From Allopusillimonas sp048270225 (GTDB lineage Bacteria; Pseudomonadota; Gammaproteobacteria; Burkholderiales; Burkholderiaceae_B): 64,000 nt of DNA. The notes under the pieces were generated by a model, which was not told the DNA's origin, searched no databases, and saw only the letters and a list, made by a program, of their open reading frames with translations. The stretch spans positions 1-64,000 of the forward strand of contig JBLWTG010000006.1 in assembly GCA_048270225.1 (NCBI GenBank), in the 5' to 3' direction. How positions within the stretch are numbered: position 1 is the first letter of the stretch; each line of letters begins with the position of its first letter. The position numbers were made by a program, and so were the translations under genes. This document shows, piece after piece, positions 36,082 to 43,456 of this stretch.

Positions 36082-36741
36082 ATGTCGATGGATGTTTCCT
36101 TTTCGCGTACCCGGGTCAAGATCTGCGGTCTTACCCGTCTGCAGGATGTCGATGCTGCGGTAAGGGCGGGGGCCGACGCGATCGGCCTGGTTTTCTATCC
36201 GGGCAGCAAGCGGGCGGTCAGCCTCGCGCAGGGACGCGAGCTACGCAGGGCTGTGCCTGCCCTGGTAAGCGTTGTGGCCTTGCTGGTCAATCCGTCGCAG
36301 CAAGAGGTTCGGGCTGTGCTGGAGCAGGTCGAACCGGACATGCTTCAGTTCCATGGCGACGAGACGCCTGCGTTCTGCGCGGGATTCGGCCATCGGTATA
36401 TGCGGGCATTCAGGGTGGGCGCGGCAGGGCTCGACACCCCGGACGGGGTGTTGACAGATTGCCGCCGCTATGACTCCGCCAGCGCATGGTTGTTCGACAG
36501 CTATAGCGAGGGCTACGGCGGCAGTGGACGAGTGCTGGATGTCTCGCTGCTGGAGGGCGTGCGCAAGGCGTCCGACAGTCGACCGCTGGTCCTGGCCGGG
36601 GGCTTGCGTCCTGAGACTGTCGGCGCGTCCATCGCGCAGATTCACCCGTATGCGGTGGATGTGAGCAGCGGGGTCGAGGCAGGGCCGGGGATCAAGTCTG
36701 CGGAGAAAATCAAGGCATTCATGCAGGCAATCAGGGGCTAG
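36082..36741 (+). CDS. trpF: Phosphoribosylanthranilate isomerase
   Basis: TrpF (219 residues) catalyses the third step of tryptophan biosynthesis. The N-terminal VKICGLTRLQDV carries the catalytic Cys, and VALLVNPS, WLFDSYSEGYGGSGR and LAGGLRPETV follow as expected. It starts 8 bp after the TRAP permease gene. In many Burkholderiales trpB and trpA come next; here the coding run ends and a tRNA gene on the other strand follows. Confidence 0.95.
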   Translation: MSMDVSFSRTRVKICGLTRLQDVDAAVRAGADAIGLVFYPGSKRAVSLAQGRELRRAVPALVSVVALLVNPSQQEVRAVLEQVEPDMLQFHGDETPAFCAGFGHRYMRAFRVGAAGLDTPDGVLTDCRRYDSASAWLFDSYSEGYGGSGRVLDVSLLEGVRKASDSRPLVLAGGLRPETVGASIAQIHPYAVDVSSGVEAGPGIKSAEKIKAFMQAIRG

Positions 36742-36817
36742 CCCTTGCATTGACCGATTACGCTTGCTGGATTGGGAAGTGGCCTGAAATTCGACCGATG
36801 AGACAACTTGAGATGGA

Positions 36818-36894
36818 TGGTAGGCAGTACTGGATTCGAACCAGCGACCTCTACGATGTCAACGTAGCGCTCTAACCAACTGAGCTAACCGCCT
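36818..36894 (-). tRNA. tRNA-Val (anticodon GAC)
   Basis: On the minus strand a 77-base cloverleaf including encoded CCA folds cleanly. The acceptor stem is AGGCGGT/ACTGCCT with one G-U pair, the D-arm begins GCTCAGTTGG, and the anticodon stem CTACG/CGTAG holds loop TTGACAT (anticodon GAC, reading GUC). A T-arm with TTCGAAT follows. It is the only tRNA gene I find in the window. Confidence 0.96.
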
Positions 36895-36908
36895 GAAGAA
36901 AGAACGCA

Positions 36909-36938
36909 ATTCTAACCCGGATATTTTTACCTTGTCAA
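36909..36938 (-). promoter_or_regulatory. Sigma-70 promoter of tRNA-Val
   Basis: On the minus strand a perfect -35 TTGACA (36933-36938), an 18-base spacer and -10 TAGAAT (36909-36914) sit just upstream of the tRNA 5' end at 36894. The predicted start, near 36902, leaves a short 5' leader for RNase P to remove. Confidence 0.75.
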
Positions 36939-37123
36939 TTCGCTCCGTCTTGACATGACAGCGGACCAGCACACAGGCATGTTTGCCTGAACGGAAGGCA
37001 GGGTTGCCGCCTGCAGGTCAAGGGTTTTTTCGCAACATCCTGGCTGGAATCTGGCAGGTATTGAGGGAATTTACGGAGACAGTTCGAGCGCATCTGCCCG
37101 CTGGTGTTACACTAAGGCAACGA

Positions 37124-37186
37124 ATGTCATATACCTTTTTATCCATGAGCACAAACACTACGCGAACTACGACCCGGCACCCATGA
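37124..37186 (+). CDS. Threonine-rich leader peptide of the thrS attenuator
   Basis: This 20-codon frame ends with MSTNTTRTTTRHP. Seven of its 20 codons are Thr, six of them within eight codons (ACA, ACT, ACG, ACT, ACG, ACC; 37151-37174). AAGG (37114-37117) is well spaced before the ATG at 37124; an internal ATG at 37145 would give a 13-residue peptide without a good ribosome site. The TGA (37184-37186) is followed by alternative RNA pairings and a terminator before thrS. Its role would be to sense charged tRNA-Thr, as thrL does for thrABC in enteric bacteria. Confidence 0.82.
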   Translation: MSYTFLSMSTNTTRTTTRHP

Positions 37187-37267
37187 TTGCCGCCGCGTAC
37201 TGTTTTGTCTGCCAGCTAGCAAAACCAATTTACCGATAACGCGGCCAGGGCCGCGTTTTTGTTTTTT
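37157..37267 (+). promoter_or_regulatory. thrS transcription attenuator (alternative hairpins 1:2, 2:3, 3:4)
   Basis: Region 1, TACGCG (37159-37164), in the Thr codon run, can pair with CGCGTA (37194-37199); CGGCA/TGCCG (37175-37179, 37188-37192) extends this 1:2 hairpin. Region 2, GCCGCGT (37192-37198), is identical to the terminator 3' arm and pairs perfectly with ACGCGGC (37239-37245), forming an antiterminator. A ribosome stalled on the last Thr codons would mask region 1 and leave region 2 free. A ribosome at the stop codon would mask region 2 and let the terminator form. An extended -10 (TGTTACACT, 37105-37113) just upstream may be the promoter; if so the leader would be nearly leaderless. 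The promoter is not settled. The stretch 36939-37104 shows nothing else I can assign. Confidence 0.78.
37238..37267 (+). terminator. Intrinsic terminator upstream of thrS
   Basis: AACGCGGC (37238-37245) pairs with GCCGCGTT (37250-37257) around loop CAGG, followed by TTTTT-G-TTTTTT. It ends 11 bp before the thrS start, so it must be conditionally read through. It is the 3:4 hairpin of the attenuator. Confidence 0.9.
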
Positions 37268-37278
37268 CAGGATGTTTT

Positions 37279-39225
37279 ATGGTTCAGATTACCTTGCCCG
37301 ATGGCTCGCAGCGCGAGTATCCAGGCCCCGTTTCCGTCAGCGACGTTGCCCATTCCATCGGCACCGGGCTGGGGCGCGCAGCCTTGGCGGGACGGGTAAC
37401 GCTTGAGGGCGCCGAACCGCGCCTGGTGGACACCAGTTTTGTCATGAACGCGGATGCGCACCTTGCCATCATCACGGCCAAGGACGCTGATGGGCTGGAT
37501 CTTATCCGCCACTCTACTGCCCACTTGCTGGCATATGCCGTCAAAACGCTGTATCCCGATGCTCAGGTGACCATAGGCCCTGTCATCGACAACGGTTTTT
37601 ACTATGACTTTTCCTACAAGCGTCCTTTTACCCTTGAGGACCTGGGCGCGATCGAAAAGAAAATGGCCGAGCTGGTCAGGCAGGACATACCGGTTGCGCG
37701 CGAAGAGTGGCTGCGCGACGATGCCGTTAAATTCTTCGAAAGCATAGGCGAGCATTACAAGGCGGAGATCATTGCGTCCATTCCGTCCAACGAAACCATC
37801 AGCCTGTATCGCGAAGGCGACTTCATCGATCTGTGCCGGGGCCCTCACGTACCGTCCACCGGCAAGCTCAAGGTCTTCAAGCTGATGAAGGTGGCGGGCG
37901 CCTACTGGCGCGGCGACAGCAACAACGAGATGCTGCAGCGGATTTACGGCACCGCCTGGGCCACCAAGGAAGACCAGGCCGCCTATCTGCACATGCTGGA
38001 AGAAGCCGAGAAGCGGGATCACCGCAAGCTGGGCCGCGAGCTGGATCTGTTTCACTTCCAGGACGAGGCGCCGGGGCTGATCTTCTGGCATCCCAAGGGC
38101 TGGACGCTGTGGCAGCAGGTCGAGCAGTATATGCGCCGGGTATACCAGGACAATGGCTATGAAGAGGTCAAGGCGCCGCAAATCCTGGATCTGTCGCTCT
38201 GGAAGAAAACCGGCCACTGGGACAACTATGCCGAGAATATGTTCACGACAGAGTCCGAGAACCGTGTTTACGGACTCAAGCCCATGAATTGCCCCGGCCA
38301 TGTGCAGATATTCAACAGTAATCTGCACTCCTATCGCGAGCTGCCGATCCGCTATGGCGAGTTTGGACAGTGCCACCGCAACGAGCCCTCGGGATCGTTG
38401 CATGGCATGATGCGCGTGCGCGGCTTTACGCAGGACGATGGCCATATCTTCTGCACGGAAGAGCAGCTCCAGCAGGAGTGCGCGGCATTCACGGCGCTGT
38501 TGCAGAAAGTGTATGCGGACTTCGGTTTCAAGCAGATTCTTTACAAGGTTGCTACCCGTCCTGAAAAGCGCATCGGTGCAGACGAAGTGTGGGATCGTGC
38601 CGAGAAAGCCCTGATGGACAGCCTGGACCATACTGGCTGCGAATACGAAATCTCGCCGGGCGAGGGCGCTTTCTATGGCCCCAAGGTCGAATACACGCTC
38701 AAGGATGCCATTGGCCGGCCCTGGCAGTGCGGCACGATACAGGTGGATTTTTCCATGCCGCAGCGCCTGGGCGCCGAATACGTGGATGCCAGCGACCAGC
38801 GCCGCACGCCTGTGATGCTGCATCGCGCCATACTGGGCTCGCTGGAGCGCTTTATCGGCATGCTCATCGAAAATCATGCTGGCGCCATGCCTGCGTGGCT
38901 GGCGCCCCAGCACGCGGTGGTGTGCTGTATTTCGGAAGCGTCCGCCGGATATGCCGAAGAAGTGGCCCTAAGCCTGAAAAAACAAGGGTTTAGAGTTGAA
39001 TCCGATTTGCGTGGTGAAAAAATCAACCGTAAAATCCGTGAACACAGTATGCAGAAACTGCCGTATATCGTGGTAGTAGGCGAAAAAGAGCGCGAAACCG
39101 GCAGTGTGGCAGTACGGGGACGCGGCGGTCTGGACCTGGGCACCATGCCCCTGGCACAGTTCGCTGCACGTTTGCAAAACGACATCGATAACAGGCTGGA
39201 CAGCGGCGAAGCTGTTCCCGCCTGA
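37279..39225 (+). CDS. thrS: Threonyl-tRNA synthetase
   Basis: This class II synthetase (648 residues) charges tRNA-Thr. An N-terminal TGS domain (about residues 1-61) is followed by the editing domain (HSTAHLLAYAVKTLYP), the catalytic core with zinc Cys in KPMNCPGHVQIF, and motif 2 (RYGEFGQCHRNEPSGSLHG). Motif 3 (HRAILGSLERFIGML) and the C-terminal anticodon-binding domain complete it. It is preceded by a Thr-codon leader and terminator. infC follows after 29 bp, so both share the attenuated transcript. Confidence 0.98.
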   Translation: MVQITLPDGSQREYPGPVSVSDVAHSIGTGLGRAALAGRVTLEGAEPRLVDTSFVMNADAHLAIITAKDADGLDLIRHSTAHLLAYAVKTLYPDAQVTIGPVIDNGFYYDFSYKRPFTLEDLGAIEKKMAELVRQDIPVAREEWLRDDAVKFFESIGEHYKAEIIASIPSNETISLYREGDFIDLCRGPHVPSTGKLKVFKLMKVAGAYWRGDSNNEMLQRIYGTAWATKEDQAAYLHMLEEAEKRDHRKLGRELDLFHFQDEAPGLIFWHPKGWTLWQQVEQYMRRVYQDNGYEEVKAPQILDLSLWKKTGHWDNYAENMFTTESENRVYGLKPMNCPGHVQIFNSNLHSYRELPIRYGEFGQCHRNEPSGSLHGMMRVRGFTQDDGHIFCTEEQLQQECAAFTALLQKVYADFGFKQILYKVATRPEKRIGADEVWDRAEKALMDSLDHTGCEYEISPGEGAFYGPKVEYTLKDAIGRPWQCGTIQVDFSMPQRLGAEYVDASDQRRTPVMLHRAILGSLERFIGMLIENHAGAMPAWLAPQHAVVCCISEASAGYAEEVALSLKKQGFRVESDLRGEKINRKIREHSMQKLPYIVVVGEKERETGSVAVRGRGGLDLGTMPLAQFAARLQNDIDNRLDSGEAVPA

Positions 39226-39254
39226 CTTTATTTCAACCACTAGGAGTCCTAGAC

Positions 39255-39803
39255 ATCGCAACCGATAAATCTCATCGCATCAATGGTGAAATCCGTGTCC
39301 CAGAGGTTCGCCTCATCGGTACGGATGGTGAACAACTTGGCGTTGTAAAGACGGCCGAGGCCATCAGTCTTTCAGAGCAGCACGAAGTGGATCTGGTAGA
39401 AATCGCGCCCAATGCGGCGCCGCCGGTCTGCCGCCTGATGGATTACGGCAAGTTCAAGTACCAGGAGCAAAAGCGCCAGCAGGAAGCGCGTGCCAAGCAA
39501 AAGATCATACAGGTCAAGGAAGTCAAGTTCCGTCCGGGAACAGACGAAGGCGACTATCAGGTCAAGCTGCGTAATCTGCGACGTTTTATTGAAGAAGGCG
39601 ACAAAGCCAAGGTCACGCTGCGTTTTCGTGGCCGCGAGATGGCTCACCAGGAACTTGGCATGCGAGTGCTCGAGCGCGTTCGCGACGATTTGAGCGAACT
39701 TGTCCAGGTTGAGGCCATGCCCAAGCTTGAAGGGCGCCAGATGGTCATGGTACTGGCTCCACGCAAGAAAGCGACCCCAGGCAAGGGCGAATCCGCCTCC
39801 TGA
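39255..39803 (+). CDS. infC: Translation initiation factor IF-3 with an AUC start codon
   Basis: IF3 binds the 30S subunit and proofreads start-codon selection. The frame (182 residues) contains RINGEIRVPEVRLIG near the start and EIAPNAAPPVCRLMDYGKFK. No ATG, GTG or TTG fits the conserved N-terminus; the ATC at 39255 does, with AGGAG (39242-39246) 8 bases upstream. E. coli infC uses AUU, which lets IF3 repress its own translation; an AUC start suggests the same control. An ATG-initiated version at 39387 would lose the N-terminal domain. Confidence 0.93.
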   Translation: MATDKSHRINGEIRVPEVRLIGTDGEQLGVVKTAEAISLSEQHEVDLVEIAPNAAPPVCRLMDYGKFKYQEQKRQQEARAKQKIIQVKEVKFRPGTDEGDYQVKLRNLRRFIEEGDKAKVTLRFRGREMAHQELGMRVLERVRDDLSELVQVEAMPKLEGRQMVMVLAPRKKATPGKGESAS

Positions 39804-39866
39804 TCCGATTGTTTCCCCGTTGCGACGCCGGTTTTGCGCCGGCGCCCCAGCGCATGCAGGTGTCTT

Positions 39867-40826
39867 ATGCACGTCTTGTTTGTGATCGACCCCTTGTTGT
39901 CCCTGAAGGCGTACAAGGATTCATCTGTGGCGATGATGCAGGCGCTGGCCGCGCGCGGCCACCGGCTCAGCGTCACGCATCAGGGCGACCTTTATATCGA
40001 CGGTGGCGTGGTCCGGTGTGTTGCCACGCCCGTCGAACTGGTGCCGGGTGCAGACCTGCATGGCCATGCATGGTGGCGCGCCGACGCGGCCGCTGCCGAA
40101 CAGGCCTTGCCTGAATTTGATGCCATCGTGATGCGCAAGGATCCGCCGTTCGACATGGAGTACGTGTATTCCACGCATCTGCTGGAGTATGCACAGATGC
40201 AAGGGGCGCGCGTATTCAATTCGGGCGCAGCCATACGCAATCACCCCGAAAAGCTGGCCATCACCGAGTTTTCGTCCTTTACATCCCCAACACTGGTTAC
40301 CCGCGACATGACACGCCTGCGTGCGTTTCATGCCGCGCATGGCGATGTCATCGTCAAGCCGCTGGACGGCATGGGCGGTTCGGGCATTTTCCGTTTGCGC
40401 GAAGCCGAGTACAACCTCGGCTCCATTCTTGAAACGCTGACCGAAAACGGGTCGCGCACAATCATGGCGCAGCGCTACATTCCTGATATCGTCAATGGCG
40501 ACAAGCGTATCCTGCTGATTGCGGGCAAGCCCGTCCCTTACGTGCTGGCCCGCATTCCGCTGGCGGGCGAAACGCGAGGCAATCTGGCTGCCGGTGGAAG
40601 AGGGGTGGCGCAAGCGCTCAGTCCGCGCGACAGGGAAATTGCCGAGGCGGTAGGCAAGCAGCTTGAAGGGCGGGGCCTGTTGCTGGTCGGCCTGGATGTG
40701 ATCGGGGAGTATGTCACTGAGGTCAACGTCACCAGCCCGACTTGTTTCGTTGAGATCACCGAGCAGACCGGCTTTGATGTGGGTGATTGTTTTGCTCAGG
40801 CGCTCGAGCAGGCGGTGGCGCAGTAA
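39867..40826 (+). CDS. gshB: Glutathione synthetase
   Basis: This ATP-grasp ligase (319 residues) joins gamma-glutamylcysteine and glycine. HVLFVIDPLLSLKAYKDSSV at the N-terminus, MRKDPPFDMEYVYSTHLLE, and the ATP-binding KPLDGMGGSGIFRL are diagnostic. AGGTG is suitably placed before the ATG at 39867. A short CGCCGG/CCGGCG hairpin (39826-39844) lies between infC and gshB. Its stop overlaps the ATG of the EIIA gene (TAATG). Glutathione is also the cofactor of frmA/fghA elsewhere in the window. Confidence 0.96.
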   Translation: MHVLFVIDPLLSLKAYKDSSVAMMQALAARGHRLSVTHQGDLYIDGGVVRCVATPVELVPGADLHGHAWWRADAAAAEQALPEFDAIVMRKDPPFDMEYVYSTHLLEYAQMQGARVFNSGAAIRNHPEKLAITEFSSFTSPTLVTRDMTRLRAFHAAHGDVIVKPLDGMGGSGIFRLREAEYNLGSILETLTENGSRTIMAQRYIPDIVNGDKRILLIAGKPVPYVLARIPLAGETRGNLAAGGRGVAQALSPRDREIAEAVGKQLEGRGLLLVGLDVIGEYVTEVNVTSPTCFVEITEQTGFDVGDCFAQALEQAVAQ

Positions 40827-41224
40827 TGGCTGGCATTGTCCTGGTCATGCATGAGCCCCTGGGCTCAGCGTTCGCATCGTGTGCCGGGCATGTGCTGGGC
40901 CACGCGGTGCAGCTTACGGTGTTTGATGTTGCTCCTGATGCCGATCCCGAGGCGGAAGTCACCCGTCTGGCCAGGCTTTTGCGTGACCAGGGCGATGCAG
41001 TGCTGGTGCTGTGCGATATTTATGGTGCAACACCTTTCAACATTGCGAAGCGGGGTATACGTCTTGCGGCATCCCATGGCATTGATGCGCATTTGATTAC
41101 CGGAACGAATTTGTGCATGGTGCTCAAGGCGTTGACCGATCAACAGGAAAATCCGGATAAACTTAGCGAAAGCGTTCGTCAGGGTGCGGTCCGGGGTATT
41201 GTCAACGCTGACCAATCCTGCTGA
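40826..41224 (+). CDS. PTS system EIIA component, mannose/sorbose family
   Basis: This 132-residue EIIA-Man domain protein has the phosphorylatable His9 in VMHEPLGS, the CDIYGATPFN segment and GTNLCMVLKAL. It accepts phosphate from HPr. No IIB, IIC or IID genes are present, as is common in beta-proteobacteria, where this protein is regulatory rather than a sugar importer. Translation is coupled to gshB by a one-base overlap. ptsH follows after 46 bp. Confidence 0.92.
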   Translation: MAGIVLVMHEPLGSAFASCAGHVLGHAVQLTVFDVAPDADPEAEVTRLARLLRDQGDAVLVLCDIYGATPFNIAKRGIRLAASHGIDAHLITGTNLCMVLKALTDQQENPDKLSESVRQGAVRGIVNADQSC

Positions 41225-41270
41225 TTGGACGCGCCTGTCGTCATCATGAGTATCCAGCTACAAAGAGCCT

Positions 41271-41540
41271 ATGCCTTCTATCGATATTGTGATCAGCAAC
41301 AAACTGGGCCTGCATGCGCGGGCGGCAGCCAAACTCACCCAACTGGCCGGCAAGTTCGCCAGTGAAATCTTTATTTCCCGAGGCGCCCAGCGCGTCAATG
41401 CAAAAAGCATCATGGGTGTCATGATGCTCGCCGCAGGCATGGGCGTTACCGTTAAAGTGGATGCCGCCGGCGATGATGCGGAGGTCGCTTTACGCGATAT
41501 CCGCGCGCTGTTCGACGGCAAGTTCGGCGAAGCGGAGTAA
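41271..41540 (+). CDS. ptsH: Phosphocarrier protein HPr
   Basis: HPr (89 residues) passes phosphate from EI to EIIA. The active-site His15 lies in KLGLHARAAAKL. Ser46 in AKSIMGVMMLA matches the HPr kinase/phosphorylase target site, and the following region fits too, suggesting a Ser-phosphorylation input. It sits between the EIIA gene and ptsI; ptsI starts 20 bp later. Confidence 0.96.
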   Translation: MPSIDIVISNKLGLHARAAAKLTQLAGKFASEIFISRGAQRVNAKSIMGVMMLAAGMGVTVKVDAAGDDAEVALRDIRALFDGKFGEAE

Positions 41541-41560
41541 GCGCCCGCCAGGCAACGCGG

Positions 41561-43330
41561 ATGCGAATTTCCATGAAACAGGCACCCTCACATCTTTCTT
41601 CGGACATGCGTGCGATGGTGTGCGCCCATGGGCAGGGTGTTGTCAAAGGCTATGCCATAGGCAGGGCTGCCGTCATGAGCGCAGCGGCCCTAGAGGTGGC
41701 ACACTACAGAATCGCCCCCGAAGATATCAAAGCCGAATGTACACGCCTTGAGCAAGCCATGCTCAAGGCGCGCGAAGAGCTCGACGCCATTGCCGAGACC
41801 TTGCCGGATGACGCGCCCAGGGAGCTGGGACCACTGCTGACTGTGCACAGCCTGCTGCTGTCCGATCCCATGCTGCTGCAGCAAACCTGTGCGCTGATCG
41901 CTGAACGCCAGTACAACGCGGAATGGGCGCTCACCAGCCAGGGCCAGATGCTGTCTGAACAGTTCGCGCTCATGGAAGACGAATACCTGCGTGAACGGGG
42001 TGGCGACGTGCGGCAGGTCATTGAGCGCGTGCTGCGAGTGATGTCCGGCTCCACGGCGTTGTTGCCCAGTCTGCAGGCCAGCGATGCGGACGACTCCCTG
42101 ATCGTCGTGGCGCGGGATATCTCTCCCGCAGATATGCTGCGCCTGCGGGGAGGGCGCTTTGCCGCCTTTCTTACCGATCTAGGCGGTCCTACCTCCCATA
42201 CCGCCATTGTGGCGCGCAGCATGAACGTGCCGGCTGTGGTCGGTCTCGGGCATTTTCGCGGCTTGGTGCGCGATGGCGACATCCTGGTGGCCGATGGTTT
42301 CACGGGCGCCGTCCTGATCAATCCCTCCGAACATGTGCTGAGGGAATACCGCGAGCGTCAGGCGCAATACGAGCGCGAGCGGGAGGAGCTTGCCCTGCTG
42401 CGTGATGCGTCCGCGGTGACGCTGGACGGCATTATCATCAAGCTCGAAGCCAATATCGAACTGCCGGAAGAAGCCGAGGCTGCCATGAAAGCCGGCGCGG
42501 ACGGCATCGGCCTGTTTCGCAGTGAGTTCCTTTTCATGGGGCGCGAGGGCCTGCCCGGCGAGGATGAGCAGTTCGAGGCGTATGCTTCGGTGGTCAAGGC
42601 CATGGAAGGGCGTCCCGTGACCATACGAACCTTGGATATCGGATCGGATAAAACGCTGGACGGTGATGTGACGGTCGCGACCAATCCCGCCCTGGGGCTG
42701 CGCGCAATACGCTATTGTCTGGCCAAGCCGGAAATGTTCGCGACCCAGTTGCGCGCCTTGTTGCGCGCATCGGTGTTTGGACATGTCCGCATCCTGATTC
42801 CCATGATTTCCCATATCCACGAGGTGCACGCCACCCGTCAGGCCATAGAATCGGCCTGTCGCGAGCTTGATGCGCGCGGCACGGCGTACGCGCGTAATTT
42901 TTCGCTCGGAGCCATGGTGGAGATCCCTGCCATTGCGATCGCGATCGAGCCTTTTGTGGAAGCACTGGATTTTCTTTCCATCGGAACCAATGACCTGATT
43001 CAGTACACGCTGGCGGTAGACCGGGGCGATTCGGACGTGGCGGATCTCTATGATCCCATGCATCCGGCCGTATTGCGTCTGATTGCCCATACCATCAATG
43101 CCGGAGAGCGCGCGGGCAAACCTGTCGCGGTCTGCGGCGAGATAGCTGGTGATTCGCGTGTGACGCGCATGCTGCTCGGGCTCGGGCTGACAGAGTTTTC
43201 CATGCACCCGCAGCAATTGCTGGACGTCAAGAAAGAAGTGCGCCAGGCGCATTCCAATGCCCTGCGCCTGAAGGTCGCCATGGCCCTGAACCGGGGTGAA
43301 CGCATAGACCTGGCTACGCTCTCGAGCTAG
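41561..43330 (+). CDS. ptsI: Phosphoenolpyruvate-protein phosphotransferase (EI)
   Basis: EI (589 residues) autophosphorylates from PEP and feeds HPr. The swivelling-His motif GGPTSHTAIVAR holds His213 by this numbering. The PEP-binding domain shows GIGLFRSEFLFMG and the C-terminal SIGTNDLIQYTLAVDRG. The N-terminus is about 20 residues longer than usual; ATGs at 41576 or 41615 are alternatives. A strong intrinsic terminator follows at 43382. Confidence 0.96.
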   Translation: MRISMKQAPSHLSSDMRAMVCAHGQGVVKGYAIGRAAVMSAAALEVAHYRIAPEDIKAECTRLEQAMLKAREELDAIAETLPDDAPRELGPLLTVHSLLLSDPMLLQQTCALIAERQYNAEWALTSQGQMLSEQFALMEDEYLRERGGDVRQVIERVLRVMSGSTALLPSLQASDADDSLIVVARDISPADMLRLRGGRFAAFLTDLGGPTSHTAIVARSMNVPAVVGLGHFRGLVRDGDILVADGFTGAVLINPSEHVLREYRERQAQYEREREELALLRDASAVTLDGIIIKLEANIELPEEAEAAMKAGADGIGLFRSEFLFMGREGLPGEDEQFEAYASVVKAMEGRPVTIRTLDIGSDKTLDGDVTVATNPALGLRAIRYCLAKPEMFATQLRALLRASVFGHVRILIPMISHIHEVHATRQAIESACRELDARGTAYARNFSLGAMVEIPAIAIAIEPFVEALDFLSIGTNDLIQYTLAVDRGDSDVADLYDPMHPAVLRLIAHTINAGERAGKPVAVCGEIAGDSRVTRMLLGLGLTEFSMHPQQLLDVKKEVRQAHSNALRLKVAMALNRGERIDLATLSS

Positions 43331-43381
43331 CGGTCTTCAACACGTTTCAGCACATTCACCCAGAAGTCCCGATCCAATAGA

Positions 43382-43420
43382 ACAGGCCGGTTGCTGATTG
43401 CAACCGGCCTGTCTTTTTTC
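43382..43420 (+). terminator. Intrinsic terminator of the gshB-pts operon
   Basis: A perfect 13-bp stem ACAGGCCGGTTGC (43382-43394) pairs with 43400-43412 around loop TGATT, followed by C and six T residues. It lies 52 bp after the ptsI stop and separates it from the convergent amtB. Confidence 0.93.
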
Positions 43421-43456
43421 CGGGGCGCCAGGTCCCCGGAGCGCTAAGCGTAATGC

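Noticed and set aside
36983..37123. Upstream part of a 67-codon frame ending in the Thr-rich leader
   Set aside because: Only the last 20 codons have a ribosome site and the Thr run; the upstream part shows no coding character and may lie before the promoter.
37267..38913. Long open frame antisense to thrS (548 codons)
   Set aside because: It is a shadow of the GC-rich thrS reading frame; the sequence resembles no family, and thrS on the other strand is certain.
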